Position numbers and translations under genes: made by a program
The notes under the pieces: model-generated
The model's database searches: none
Seen by the model: the letters and a program-made list of their open reading frames with translations, nothing else
What the model was told of the DNA's origin: nothing
Source of the DNA: Dendrocalamus latiflorus
Lineage: Eukaryota > Streptophyta > Magnoliopsida > Poales > Poaceae
Direction: 5' to 3'
Length of the DNA: 64,000 bases
Assembly: GCA_017311315.1 (NCBI GenBank)
Contig: CM029642.1
Span: 20,874,359-20,938,358, forward strand
Shown: positions 1 to 11,369 of the stretch, piece after piece
How positions within the stretch are numbered: the stretch's first letter is position 1
Layout: every line of letters starts with the position of its first letter

Positions 1-1
1 A

Positions 2-463
2 AGTTTTGAGCCAAATGACTATGTGTATCTCAGGATCACACCCTTCAAAGGTGTTAAGAGATTTCAAATGAAGGGAAAGCTAGCGCCAAGGTATGTGGGG
101 CCATTTAAAATTTTAAAGCGCAAAGGAGAGGTTGCATACCAGCTGGAATTACCAAACACCTTGAGCGGGATCCATGATGTTTTCCATGTATCTCAACTAA
201 AGAAGTGCTTGAGAGTGCCAGAGGAAGCAGTGCCCGTAGAGGCGGTGGATCTTCAGGAGGATCTGTCTTATAAAGAACATCCTATAAAAATTTTGGAAGT
301 GGCAGAGCGTGTAACCAGAAGAAGGACAGTTCGCTTTTGCAAGGTTCAATGGAGTAACCATTCCGAGGAGGAAGCAACCTGGGAGAGCGAGAAGGATCTT
401 AGAGCGGAGTTTCCAAACCTATTACTTAGAGAGCCAGAATCTCGGGGTCGAGATTCCGTTTAA
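2..463 (+). CDS. Ty3/gypsy Pol C-terminus (integrase tail and chromodomain), partial
   Basis: The frame is open from the window edge to TAA at 461-463, so only the last 153 or so codons of a polyprotein are visible. The GPFKI...YQLELP block followed by HDVFHVSQLKKC is the conserved C-terminal tail of plant Ty3/gypsy integrases. After it comes a chromodomain-like segment (PIKILEV...VQWSNHSEEEATWE) with the aromatic residues and acidic cluster expected of chromovirus integrases, which target new copies to chromatin. A polypurine tract and an LTR follow directly, confirming that this is the 3' end of an element on the plus strand. The rest of the element lies before the window. There is no visible damage in this fragment. 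It is not a host gene. Confidence 0.93.
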   Translation, partial: SFEPNDYVYLRITPFKGVKRFQMKGKLAPRYVGPFKILKRKGEVAYQLELPNTLSGIHDVFHVSQLKKCLRVPEEAVPVEAVDLQEDLSYKEHPIKILEVAERVTRRRTVRFCKVQWSNHSEEEATWESEKDLRAEFPNLLLREPESRGRDSV

Positions 464-475
464 GGGGGGGAGGTT
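463..475 (+). other. Polypurine tract of the Ty3/gypsy element
   Basis: A G-run with flanking purines sits between the pol stop codon and the TGTAAC start of the LTR. It is the standard primer site for plus-strand DNA synthesis and fixes the 5' edge of the 3' LTR at 476. Confidence 0.85.
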
Positions 476-934
476 TGTAACATCCTGATTTTCAGAGCCT
501 TTTTGAAGCTTTCGAAATAAAATTCACCATTTGAATTTTTCTGGAATTAATTAAAGCTTAAATGAAATTTTTATGAATTAAAAGGATTTAATATGATTAA
601 GTTAAACCTTAAATTATGCCAAAAGTATGTTATTTGGGTTCCCTGAGCCTCAAGAGCTTTTCTGGCATTTTATGTGTTTTCTCTGGATTTATTTGCTATT
701 TTCTAGAGCTCAAAAGTATTTGTTTGAATTTCTGGAAAAAGAAAAAGAAAAAGAAAAACCAGTCGGTTGAGCCGCAACCGCTTCCGCCCCCGCCGCGTGT
801 CAGCCATCCAGAACCCCGCCCCGCATCGCAGCCGCCCGCTTTTGGCAAGTCGAACTCGTATGCGAGTGGGACTCTCAGGTCGTATCCCACCCGGACTCGT
901 ACTCGTGGCCGACCAGGACACCTCTACGACCGGG

Positions 935-942
935 TATAAAAG
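935..942 (+). promoter_or_regulatory. TATA box of the gypsy LTR promoter
   Basis: A clean TATAAAAG in a GC-rich context sits about 460 bp into the LTR, where a Pol II promoter of a long gypsy LTR would be expected. The transcript start would be about 30 bp downstream; that position is inferred. Confidence 0.6.
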
Positions 943-1189
943 GGCCAGACCCCTGGTGTCTCCCTCGTCCCAGGTCAAACCTCGCCTCCGAGTTGAGCTG
1001 CAAACCGAAGTCGTGCCGCCCGCCGCCGTGGTCGTGCGCCTCGCCGAAGCCGTGGTCATACGAGTAGCCGCTGCCGTGGTCGTGCCGGAGCCCGAGGTCG
1101 TGTCGCCCTCGCCGTCGTTTCGCCTTCGCCGATCCGCCGTCGCCGGTGAGTCCCGCCACCGTCCCTAGTCACCGCCGACCAGATCCCGC

Positions 1190-1670
1190 CGCCATTCGTG
1201 GTCGTAGATCCGTGGTCATAGATCCGTGGTCGTAGATCCGTGGTCGTAGATCCGTGTGTCGTAGATCCGTGTGGTCGTAAGGTTCTACGACTACGTTGTA
1301 GAGCCTTAGTCGTAAGTCGTAAAGCCACTGGTAAGTTCGATCATGTGGTCGTAAACGACTTCATGGTCGTAAGTCTGCCTGAGTAGTCGTAGCCGCTGTG
1401 CAGTCGTAGCCGCCCGTGTGGCCGTAGTCGTGGATTGTTCGGTGTGGTCGAAGTAGTAGGTTCGACTACGTAGTCGTAATCTCGACTGAGTGATCGTAGT
1501 CATGTGCTCGACTACGTGGTCGTAAGCCTGCCTAAGTGGTCGTATTCGGCTTCGTAGTCTTAGATTGGTTTGTGGTTGTAGTCGTAAAGTTCTTCGTGGT
1601 CGTAAAGTTCTTCGTGGTCGTAATTTTTCTCTGCGTGGTCGTAGGGATCCTTTGTGGTCGTAACGACTAC
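1190..1670 (+). repeat. Degenerate GTGGTCGTAG minisatellite in the LTR
   Basis: Between about 1195 and 1275 a 14-15 bp unit (GTGGTCGTAGATCC with variants) is repeated about five times. Looser copies of GTGGTCGTAA/G continue to about 1670 with variable spacers. The same core appears in the unrelated copia LTRs at 31680-31870 and 41100-41290. Confidence 0.8.
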
Positions 1671-3372
1671 CCGTCGGTCTCTTTTTCTCTGAAATAAAAC
1701 TTCCCAGAGCCCGTTCTCCCTCGTCCTAGCTCCGATTGACCCGATTCTTTTTCCTAAATTCCTCTAAAACTGAGCTCTATCTTTTGGTTCAAGTTTGAGA
1801 ATTTTTGGAGTTCAATTGGATTTTATTTGATTTTATTTTGTGCTTCGATTGGCGTTCTCTCTCGTTAGATCACGCGTTCGAAGGAGCGGAAGTTGGATTT
1901 GAGGATCAAGAGCCGTCAACTGAGCAAGGCCAAGGCAAGTCGTATTCTTTGATCATGTTGAACCCAGTTTGCAATCTATTATTTAATTATTTTGGTTTAA
2001 ATTATCATGCATCGCTACTTTTATTCAAACCCTTGTATTGGTAGTTATCGTCCCAATTGGTTATTTCCCTCTTTGATATTTTGGAATACCTTGATGCCAT
2101 TGTCAACTTAGGTTGGGAATTTAATTAGTGATGCTATGTTATTTGTCACATTGGGTTGGTACGATTAGAATGCTTAGCCTTGCTTATTTGGCGAAAGGGT
2201 TCATCATCACATGTGGTTAATTAATCTTGACTTAATGATATACTTGAATGTGGTGGTTAACCACGATTATAAAACTTGTTCCCATGGCATGGGTAGTGTC
2301 ATTGGTGTTGGTTATACAAAATTGGTTTTCACTTGGGCGATTGATCGTGCAGTAAAGGGGGTGCTGAATGCACATGGGATGTGGATGCTTCGCCTGGGTA
2401 ATTCTTAAGGACTTAACTTTGTGCGCCATTGATCTGAGCTAAGTCGTGCAAACCACATGTCTAGTATGGGATAGACCTGGCATAATAATTTGTGAAGTCT
2501 CCATTTTGGTTTTGCTACCGATGTTGTTGTGGCGCAAGAGGGGGCAATTATCGACTAGGGGGTTACCCTACTCGACGGCGAAACCTTAGCGAGTGGGATC
2601 AGGTGGAGATGGATCATTGTAAAAGCCTTGTTGTGATTTCCTTAGCGCGAGGCTAATCACATCGTGTGGGTACAGTTGTGCAACCTCTGCAGAGTGTAAA
2701 ACTATTCGAATAGCCGTGTCCTCGGTCATGGACAATGCTCGGTGATCTCACACGAGGGGTAGAGTCTTTATGAAATCTGGTTGGTTTGAGCTGGGAAGTG
2801 AATGGGTAGTTCACTTGTGGTTATATTCAATTCCTTTGATTATTTATTTAACGTCCTTTGTTAAAGTTGCTTTTCCATCTATGTATGATATTTACTTCAA
2901 TTGCCGCTTTCTGCAAAACTAACCTTTCAGCCATCCATTGTTAAGCCTTGCATATTATATTGCATTCATTTGTTACAAACGGCTTGCTGAGTACCAATGT
3001 ACTCACGGCTTTATGCCCCTGTTGCTCAGTTGAGGGGGAGGAGTATCACCAGCAGGAGGTTCCAGAAGGAGAGTACTTCGACGTCTTCGCGGATTAGGCT
3101 TCGTTCTCCACTCGATAGCCTGTGGGCGTGTCGATTGGCTGCTGCGCTTTCTTTTGGATTTCCGGTGCTAGTTTTGTTAAGCCCTTCAGGCTAATAATTG
3201 TAAGCTTGGCCATAAGGTCGTACTCTGATAATTATCAATATAATTTGGATTTTCCTTAGAATATCGTGATGTGGATGATATTTGTCTTTGTACATGCCGT
3301 GTGCACTAGCGTGATCCTGGACTAGTGCAGAATACACAGGAGAGTCCGGATTTGTATATTCGGGTCTCTACA

Positions 3373-3775
3373 AAGGGATACCAAGATATTTAAAAGGTAA
3401 GCCCCCGGTTTTGCAGCCAAAAAGTTGTGCATACTCATACTCGCAATCCTTAGCACTACCATAACAGAAGAGCTCACTCTTATGGAAATTAATTTTCAAC
3501 CCCGAAAGTTGCTCAAAGGTACTTAACACTAGTTTAAGGTCTTTGGCTTGGAGTAGATCATGATCCATGAAGAGAATAGTATCATCTGCATACTGGAGGA
3601 TCGAGAGGCCATCATCTACAAGATGTGGAACAACTCCTTGAAACCTCCCATCAGACTTAGCTCTACCAATTAACGTTGCCAACATATCTGCCACTAAATT
3701 AAAGAGGATTGGTGACAAGGGATCACCCTGCCTAAGTCCCTTTTTTGGCTGAAAATAATGCCCTAAAATGACCGC
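3373..3775 (-). pseudogene. LINE reverse transcriptase fragment (copy 1)
   Basis: Minus-strand coding sequence matches the palm domain of plant L1-type reverse transcriptases: KKGLRQGDPLSPILFN at the upstream end, then the QYADDT catalytic motif near 3568-3602 and the GLPFKYLGIPL block. It stops at 3373 where the gypsy LTR is inserted, so the rest of the LINE should lie left of the window beyond that element. The segment is collinear without indels with 62497-62899. At its upstream end (about 3765-3785) it changes abruptly into copia sequence on the same strand. Confidence 0.9.
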
Positions 3776-3779
3776 TCAC

Positions 3780-4092
3780 CTCAAACCAGACTACCCGAAG
3801 AATCAAGAATTTTGCAATTGTTTTTCTTGAAGCTCACCTCAAAACCGTCATCGGTAAGCTGAGAAACGGAAAGCAAATTGTACTGCAGCTTACTAACCAA
3901 GGCAACATCCTTAAGAATAAAAGAGGCATTAACACGCACAGTACCTTTGGCGATGACGCGCCCAGACGAAGCGTCTCCGAAGGTGATCGTCTCATCACCT
4001 GGAGCACGGGCTAGGGAGGAGAACTAATGGGAGTCTCCGGTCATATGACGAGAACAACCGGAGTCTACAAGCCAAACCTTCTCCTTCCCTAC
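3780..4092 (-). pseudogene. Copia aspartic protease and GAG-pre-integrase fragment with stop codon
   Basis: Minus-strand translation gives the protease active-site block VDSGCSRHMTG, then FGDASSGRVIAKGTV and the YNLLSVSQLTDDGFEV block that precedes integrase in copia elements. A TAG stop lies a few codons after the active site (near 4026). The coding sequence is lost at about 3780 where LINE sequence begins. Exactly the same stop and the same end-point occur in the second copy (near 63150 and 62904), so both lesions predate the duplication. Confidence 0.85.
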
Positions 4093-4099
4093 CCGGCGA

Positions 4100-5693
4100 T
4101 CCTGAGTCAAACAGAGAGTAAAGTCTCAGTACTAGGGTAAATCAAAAGTGATTTTGGCACCCAATACTGAACAACACGTCGAGTAGCAGAAGTAGCCACA
4201 CATGACTGACCTCTAGCTACCCTACGCTCTCTGTCACTCAACACGCCAGAAGGTCTGTGTGCAGACCCGAAGCTGTTGCTGGATCCGACTGCTACGGGCA
4301 AGCGATTCGAAACACCGGTAACCTGCTGATCACACCGTGGGTAACTGTCTCGACGGGGGAAACGAGAAGTACCCTCAGGACGGCGGAAGTCACGACCCGG
4401 AGCAGCACGAGGACGAAAACCAGAAGACTCAGAAAAACCAAGTCCTCGATGCTGCCCAAACCCATCAGAAGCAAACCTGGACCTCGTGTTGGTCTTAGGT
4501 GCACTCAAGGTCTGGGGCTGACCCTGAATACGCCTAAGAGCTGCAACACGGTCTCTCTGCGCGATCTTGGCACGCCTGAAGCATCGATCGATCGTATGTC
4601 CATCCTTCTGACAGAAGGTGCAATGATACTTCGCCTTCTAAGAGGCAGAAGTAGCAAGAGATGGCTTCACCTTCTGAGAGGCCGAAGCTGCAGGTGGACT
4701 CACCTTGCTGTCAGAAATCCCTTGGACAAAGCCCGCTGATTTGAATTTGACCTCATCAGACCTGGGCTCAACCTCGATCGCACCTCCTACTATGGATCTG
4801 AGAATAGCAGGTGGATGCTTCCTAATGTCCTCATAGAAATCATATCCTAGACCCTGATTGAACTTGCATATCTTGGATTGGTCTAGAATAAGATTAAGCT
4901 TCTTCTTGCCGCCTACAAATCTCTCGAGGGTGTTCATAAGATACTGACACTCCCGAAAGAGATAGGTGCAAGAAGAGCAGGGGGAAGAAGAGACAGCAGA
5001 AGGTAAGGGAGCAGAGGAAGAACCAACAGCAGTGGGAAGAATGGCTTGTGCACGCACAGCCAACTCTGAAGGGACAGTCCTACTGCTAGCCAGTTGGTTC
5101 ACGTCGCTAAGCGTCTCAACCTTACCCTGGGGCTTCTCCCCCTTCTCCTCAATCATATTACAAGCACAAGGTGGCTTCTCTAGAAGGTCCTTAGTTAGCT
5201 TCACACATTTCTCATCCAATGCAATCAAGTCAGATTTTAGTTTGTTACAATTAATGCATGGTGAGCTAACAGGGTCCTTAGAAGCATACTGAGCCAACTT
5301 CCTATCATGATCAATCATATCTTGAAACTGTTTGGAGACAGCTTCAAGCTCAGCAGTTAACTTAGGACAATTCAAGCATGAATCAATCGGCTCAAGTAAA
5401 GAAGCTTGTAGTTCAGCAATTTTATGATCTTCCCGTTTTAAGTTCATCTTCAAGTTATTGCAATTTTCACAGGACTCGGGCAGATCAAGGAGCATGGCAT
5501 AAGGTCCTCTAGCAGCAATGTCCTTAACATCACATGAGGTGGGAGAAGTAGTCTCATCAGTAGTAAGTAGAGTAACAGCCATCCTACTCAATTCTAACTC
5601 AGCAAGAAGACTAACATTCTCCACCTTAAGCACATCAAGCTCAGAAGACAAACTATCATGAGATGTCCTTAGTTTCTCCATGTCTCCAAGCAA
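4100..5693 (-). pseudogene. Copia gag extension: coiled coil, Cys pairs and second zinc knuckle
   Basis: The minus-strand frame 5693-4638 encodes a heptad-rich segment carrying repeated C-x2-C pairs (CENCNNL, CLNCPKL, CINCNKL, CSSCTYL). It is followed by a conserved VGGKKKLNLILDQSKICKF block. A second CCHC knuckle (C-x2-C-x4-H-x4-C, in CTFCQKDGHTIDRC) is encoded near 4570-4615, after a stop at the end of this frame. The continuing 4508-4107 frame is Arg/Ser-rich linker. The same layout is duplicated at 63231-64000 and continues past the window edge. The protein's role in the element is only inferred from its position between gag and protease. Confidence 0.75.
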
Positions 5694-5843
5694 AGCAGGG
5701 CATGTATCACAATCGTCACGGGAGGGAGCAGATCTAAGTGAAGTAATCTCCCGTGACAGTCTATCTACTTCCTTCTCTAACTCGGTACACCTAGATCTAG
5801 CTCTAGCATGAAATCCACCTAGTTTAAGAAAAGCATCATTAAG

Positions 5844-7042
5844 CTAGTCATAAGAAGGGAGTACCTCATCTGAGTCGGAGTACAGCTCGCTGTCGCTGAG
5901 TTCGCCCTCGAGGGCCATAAAGCACATGCCGGAGAAGTCGTCGCCGCTCTTGGGATCTTGGTCACCCGTCCCGTCGTCATCGCTCCATCCCTCCACCTCG
6001 CTGAGATCGAGGTCGTCGAAGACGGTGAGGACGCGGTGGAAGAGTTTCTTGGCTTTGCCAAAGTTGCAGAACTTCTTCTTTCCCGGCGTTTGAGCTGGAG
6101 GCTTCTTGTTGCGGTTCTTGTCGGTGTAGTCGTTCTTGCCCGAACCGTCGTAGTCGTTCTTGCCCTTCTCCAGCTTAGGGCAGTTTGCCCGAATGTGGTT
6201 GGGGCCACCACACTCGAAGCAGATGACTGGTCCACCTCTCTTTCTGTCCCTCCTCCTCTTGTAAGCATGGGAGAACTTCCGAGCTAGGAGGGCCAGCTGT
6301 TCATCCTCTAACTGCTCTAACTGATCATCAGTTACGTCACAGAGAGCAGCTAGGGAGAACCCACAAAGCAAATCGCCAGACAGACCAGAAGCCGAACTGG
6401 GATCGGTGACTAGAGCCATCGACTGCGACTTCGACTTACGAGAGACAATGTCGATCTCGTGCGTCTTGAGGCGTGAATACAGCGCGTCAAGCGTCAAAGT
6501 CGAGAGGTCGGTGGTGTCCTTGATGGTAGTCACCTTCATCTCCCAAACACGAAGGTCGAGAGCAGCAAGCATTTGACGAGCGTTGTCCGAGTCGGAGTAT
6601 GTGAGACTGACGGCTCGGAGATTGCTCAAGATCTTGTGAAAACGCGCAAAACACTCATCCAACGACTCACCAGCAAGCATCTCGAACTTGTTATAGTCCC
6701 ACATGAACTGGTCCTGTCGCACCGTCTTAATTTGGGTGGTGCCCTCATGGTATGCATCGAGGGTCTCCCAAATATCGAAGGCGGACGAAAGATGAGAGAT
6801 GCGGTCAAACTCGCTACGACTCAGGCCCTGGATAATGATGTTCCTTGCCTTAGCGTTTGCCTCACATCATGCATATTCCCAGCATTGATGTTCTCATCGG
6901 CAGGAACAACAAACCGGACCTTGACCTTGCGCCAGATAGCGTACCCCTGAGCCTGGATGTATGTCTCCATTCGGCTCTTCCAGAAAGGGTAATCGATGTC
7001 ATCGAAAATGGGCGGCTTTGTCGAGTACTTGTCTGTCGCCAT
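5844..7042 (-). pseudogene. Copia gag, N-terminal and zinc-knuckle portion, frameshifted
   Basis: The start ATG at 7042-7040 (MATDKYSTKPPIFDDIDYPFW) is the usual gag beginning in this copia group, about 45 bp after the primer binding site. Reading breaks near 6860, where one lost base shifts the frame; the next frame resumes the gag/UBN2-like block (WDYNKFEMLAGESLDECFAR). A CCHC zinc knuckle (CFECGGPNHIRANC) lies near 6180-6225, followed by a basic stretch and an acidic, Ser/Asp-rich tail ending near 5844. The frame then closes and the coiled-coil region continues below it. Gag would package the element RNA; this copy cannot make a full protein. Confidence 0.85.
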
Positions 7043-7082
7043 GGCTCTTGAGACCGGTTAAGATCTATTGAAAAGAGCTAAC

Positions 7083-7097
7083 CGGCTCTGATACCAA
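7083..7097 (-). other. Primer binding site (initiator tRNA-Met type)
   Basis: The minus strand reads TTGGTATCAGAGCC directly after the LTR end CCAACA, the standard initiator-Met tRNA primer site of plant copia elements. It fixes element orientation and the inner LTR border at 7099. Confidence 0.9.
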
Positions 7098-7098
7098 T

Positions 7099-8621
7099 TG
7101 TTGGACCGAAATGGCGACAGAGGGGGGTGAATGACGCTCAAATAAAAACAACCCCTCAAACATATCCGCAAAAATCTCTACTCTCCGATGGCTATAAAAG
7201 CTATGAATGAGAAGAGATGATTGCTCACTCAAGCTGGAAACCAGACTGACAAGAGATTGAAATAGATCAAGAAAGGAGAGACTGCAAAAACTCACCACGG
7301 CAAGAAGTCACCCGGAATCAGTTGCCACGGCAAGCAAATCGGCCGCCATGGCTGCCACGGCAGAGAAAATGGATAAATTTGTTGCCAGCCGAAAGGACAA
7401 AAAACAGACTAAAGCTGCACTCAAAAGCTTGAAAAAGAAGACCAAAAAGAAGGCTGCATACTGAAATAAAAAGGCAAAGTAGCAAGTACTATTCCAGGAA
7501 GCAAAGTACTACTCCATGAAGCAAAGTAAAACTCCATGTTGAAATCCTTCAATCGGCATGCAGTTTACTGCCGTGAAAAGCTTTGCTACCAAAGGAATAA
7601 ATACTAGCCGAAATAACAAAGCAAAGAGGACTGCAGACTGGAACTGCTGCCGAACCATTTGATTGCTCTTAGCCGAGAGAACAGGAGAGAGCAAAAAACT
7701 GCATGCCAAAAACTGTTCGGCTGAGCACTGAAAAGACAGACCAAAAAAAATCTATTCGGCCAACTTGTGCCAAGAACTTGTGCAGATTGATTTTTCTCTT
7801 GCACTGAGAGCTTGTGAGCCTTGAAACCTTTGATTTTTGCCAAGAATGGCCTCTCAAAGAGAAAACACAAGCTATGAGCAAGACTACAAGGAAATAGATG
7901 GCTGCTTGGTGTCCAAAGGAAATAGAGCCATTTCCGAACTGCACAAGAACTGCAAGAACCAACAAGGAGGCCAAGAACAACTCAAGCACATAAAAAGAAG
8001 CAAGAACACAGGAACAAAGCGCTCAACCATAAGATCTCATAAGCACGATACAGAGACATACATGATTACATAGAGTTGTTTACATGTTGTCCACTACTCT
8101 CAAGAACTCAAACTAAGTCCCCATACATGCTTAGGAGATCAAGAACACAACCCTATCTCATACAACCATGGAGAGACACAAATAAAACCCTAACTTTTAC
8201 ACCCTATCTCTCTCAAATTTCAGCACACCATCTCCCTCTCTATTTATAGCCTCCACTAATGGGTTCACCAAGTGCTTTACCCATTTAGCTTTTGCGCTTT
8301 ACCCACAATCCACTTCCTTTAGTGCAGCTTTGCGTTTTTACCGAAACGCCCCTCGCGCACCTTCCAGGAAGCTTCCTCATTCCTTGCCCTGCAAGCCACG
8401 CAGCTTCGTCGTCTTCGGCACACCTCGACCGTTCTGACCTCAGCGCCACCTGCGCCTAGTCCGGTCCACCATGCCTCGCCACGACTCCACCTCGAGTCCA
8501 CGTCGTCTTCGACACATCCCGACCGTTCTGACCCCACCTGCGCCTAGTCCGGTCCTCCGTGTCTCGTCACGACTCCACTCGATGTCCTGCAGTCACACAG
8601 ACAAGAAATACGTCAAATAAC
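7099..8621 (-). mobile_element. 5' LTR of the Sirevirus-like element (about 1.5 kb)
   Basis: On the plus strand the LTR begins TGTTGGACCGAA at 7099, beside the primer site. The outer border is less certain; AATAACA near 8621 would give a TG...CA pair (minus TGTTATTT...CCAACA). A TATA box lies at 8241-8248 on the minus strand. Upstream of it, in U3, a block containing CGACCGTTCTGACC and CGCCTAGTCCGGTCC occurs twice (about 8425-8465 and 8515-8555), like an enhancer duplication. Because U3 is present, this DNA was not copied from the element's own transcript alone. The other LTR is not in the window. Confidence 0.75.
8241..8248 (-). promoter_or_regulatory. TATA box of the copia LTR
   Basis: The minus strand reads CTATAAATAG within a C/T-rich context about 1.1 kb from the primer site. 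It is the only good TATA match in the LTR and splits it into U3 (above) and R-U5 (below). Confidence 0.6.
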
Positions 8622-9794
8622 ACCGCTCGACACATGAAAGTATAAATAGCATTATACTTACCCATGAAGAAGTCCAAACCTGTCGAAACATTAGAATATG
8701 CATCCTAAGCCCATACGACCAAGTTTGACCAAGTCCGACCGAGCCCGTTGCACCACGCAACGTCAAGGTCCGAACCTCCCAAACCAAACTCGACTGACCT
8801 CAACCCTTGTCAATTACTCATCACTCTCATGGAGTCACGACCACATGGTCTCTCAGCGTGCCTACAAGAGTGCTCTCCCGACACATAACACTACAATTGT
8901 CCCTTACCCTTCTAGAAGAAAACCTTACTGAACGCACTTGCAGCCTTGTGGTTGGTAATTGGTTATTGCGTAGCATGGAACCAATATACCCCTGTGAAGA
9001 GCAAGTTAAGAACTAACCGCGGAAAGATTGCGCCTATAAGAGAACTTGAAACCTCACAACTCTAAAGCCACGCATAACACAGGAGTCCCCCTTACCTACT
9101 ACGAGTTGTATGAAGTTCTCTTCAGATTGATCTAACGTAAACCATGCAAAATACCCCTTGAAAAGAGAAATATTTCTTGTTCAATTTACCCATGTTGAAT
9201 GCACGTAGGACTGTGAGGCATCGGGAGTGTTTGACATGCTAAGTCGATCCCATGATGTCTTGTTTAGATACTTGGGTGCAGCACTCAGCGACAAATTTTT
9301 CTAATCAAGTGATGTGAATTCAATGCAGAATTGGCTGACAGGTTGAAAAGATTGCTACTGCTCACAGATCATGCAAATAAATTGAAAACGAGAATACTTC
9401 CAGGTGCAAATGTTCTGCTTCATCGTGCGTAGCTATGCACAGACTACTTAAAATTGGAGTAATTAGGTTACACAGAAGTATTTGTTTTTGCACATGTGCT
9501 TGCATGCTTCCTGTTACTCTCCAAGATGATGAGCTATATGACAAAGGTTAGTTATGCATTTGTGTTTACTGGTTATCATGCGCTTCTCTATGGATCTCGC
9601 GATAAGATTGGAATATGGTAGTTGTCATGTATGGCACAGTGTGTGGACACCGGACACTTTGACATGCATGTTGAAAACTTGAAAGCTTTGCTTAGTTTTT
9701 TTTAGAGGAGAAAGATTTGCTTAGTGGAAAATGGAAACGGATGTAGGCCAAGCAATGGAGCAGGTGTACATGAGCTGATTGTCCTAGGCACTAG
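8622..9794. repeat. Gene-free stretch with a diverged intergenic repeat (copy a)
   Basis: No coding region is supported. From about 8860 to 9620 the sequence is diverged but collinear with 11690-12240 (shared landmarks: TTACCTACT...GTTGTAT, CATCGGGAGTG...GACATGCT, TTGCTACTGC). The two copies flank the hAT-like element and look like an old duplication. Related pieces occur inverted at 17640-17810 and 42090-42250. What the repeat is remains unknown. Confidence 0.5.
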
Positions 9795-11361
9795 TAGAGG
9801 TGGGAGTCAGACTGGGCCATTTCGTGCTAGCCCAAGACCTGGCCAGCAAGGCATAGTCCAAGCACGGTCCGAGCATACCACTTGGCTAGCTAGGTTGGCA
9901 CGTCACAGATGAGGGCCAGACTGGACTTGAAAAGTCGGCTCAACGAGCGGCTCAGCCCGGCCCACGTGTGGCGTACTGTGCTTAGGACGGCCCAGCACAG
10001 AGGGCACGACCGGAACGGTAACGACTACCACGCCTCCCATGTGGCCATTTGCCTTGATCTTGTTGCCTCACCTCCCATGTGGCCGTCAGCCTCATCCTCG
10101 CCGCCTTGCCTCCTATGCGGCTGTTCGCCTCGACTCCTATGTGGCCGTTCCCCTCAGCCTCGCCACCTCACCTCCTGCATAGCCGTCCACCTCGGCGCCT
10201 CACCTCCTGTGCAGCACGGTTGCCTCAAGTTGCATGCTGTATCGAGGGGAGGAGTTGTGGCGACAGCTGCTGGTGAATGGGGGTGGGAATGAGTTAGGGT
10301 TTTGGAGGTATGATGTATATATGAGATGAGAAGAAAGATGAGGATAGTTGGATCTTTATTCAATGGCTGAAAAAAGTGCATGAGACTTTCTAAAATTTCA
10401 GTGAACCGAACAATACACAGCCTTTTTTGTTACGAGCATTCAAAGATCATTACCTAATTTATAATTTCTTTCCTTGTCCATTAGTTTTATAGGAACATTT
10501 CGAGGCGCGATCGCAACTGCACCGCAAATGCACGCATAGCTCTCACAGTCATTTGGGTATGAGGATGTAAGGGACCACTTGTCATTAGAAGCAAAAACCA
10601 TACGGGTAAAACACTCGTAGGCTCGGCCGATCTTCCACCGTCCATATGGGATCCAGCGGCTAAAGACGGGTGGTTCATGTGGACGACTGATGTATTTGAA
10701 AGTTGGTAGATCGAACGGTTGATAGATGATAAGGGAGTTGATCCAATGGTTAGAAGCTATCATGTTAAAATGGAACCGACGCATGTTAAAAACTACTTTT
10801 TATCAAATATGTCAACCAAACACTGTATCGACGAAAACTCGTTTCAATTTTTCTGACAAAATAAAAGTTGAAGAGATTCAATCTAATCTAGACTATATCC
10901 AACAATTGGACTAACCAACCGCACTTTGCCCTCAACAATTGCTCACGTCCTCATGTCCGGTATATAACAAACTATGGCTCCTAGCAACTTGTCACAACCC
11001 ATACGAGTGCTCATGCAATTATTTTCGGTTTGTCCTGAATTCCTGACCAAACCTTTGCCATAACAATAAAAGGTTTTTTTCCAAGTAGTTCACACAAAGT
11101 TCAGAGGTGGAATGGCATGTAATTTTAACTAGTTTTTAATTAGATGGGCACGAAACGAATGAAGATGGTGGCTGTCACCACTATCGTTGCTGCCGCCTAT
11201 GCCATTTATAGTTACTTAAGGCTGGACTAGGGCCGGCATGACACAACACCAGCCTATTGGGATTTGGACTGTGCCTGGGCTTGACCAGCACGACACGATG
11301 TGGCCTGGAGCACAATGGATCCGTGCCATGCCGGTATGGTTCGATCCAATTCCCACCTCTA
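9795..11361. mobile_element. Non-autonomous hAT-like DNA transposon (about 1.6 kb)
   Basis: Terminal inverted repeats TAGAGGTGGGA at 9795 and TCCCACCTCTA ending at 11361 are flanked by an 8-bp near-match: GGCACTAG at 9787-9794 and GCCACTAG at 11362-11369. Inverted ends beginning TA-GGTGG and an 8-bp target duplication are hAT hallmarks. Inner sequence near both ends is GC-rich and similar in style (GGGCC...CGGCC). No transposase is encoded; short open frames inside have no recognisable domain. It would need a transposase in trans. Confidence 0.72.
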
Positions 11362-11369
11362 GCCACTAG

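Larger units (their letters stand above)
476..3372 (+). mobile_element. 3' LTR of the Ty3/gypsy chromovirus (about 2.9 kb)
   Basis: The LTR starts TGTAACATCC after the polypurine tract and ends CTCTACA at 3372. From there the sequence continues as LINE DNA that is also present uninterrupted at 62495-62510, so the right edge is fixed by comparison with an unoccupied copy. A TATA box lies at 935-942, a trinucleotide-like GTGGTCGTAG minisatellite fills 1190-1670, and the GCTTGCTGAGTAC block near 2980, typical of long gypsy LTRs, lies in the 3' part. A segment around 2640-2760 (including the CTATTCGAATAG palindrome) recurs inverted near 34980-35110 in the long LTR of another element, so the two families are related. 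No host gene is seen inside. Confidence 0.88.
3780..8621 (-). mobile_element. 5' half of a Sirevirus-like Ty1/copia element
   Basis: Read on the minus strand this is LTR (7099 to about 8621), primer binding site (7083-7097), gag (7042 down to about 4100) and protease/pre-integrase region (about 4090-3780), after which the element ends abruptly at the LINE junction. Integrase, reverse transcriptase and RNase H are absent. The long gag with a coiled-coil/Cys-pair region and more than one zinc knuckle, plus the 1.5-kb LTR, suggests the Sirevirus branch of copia elements; that lineage call is inference. Coding is broken by a frameshift near 6860 and an in-frame stop near 4026, so it is non-functional. 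Confidence 0.85.

Noticed and set aside
1195..1275. Possible CRISPR-like repeat array
   Set aside because: Units of 14-15 bp with no unique spacers, inside a eukaryotic LTR. It is a minisatellite.
4257..4739. 160-codon plus-strand frame (duplicated at 63381-63863)
   Set aside because: Antisense shadow of the copia gag linker. Conservation between the two copies reflects duplication, not coding.
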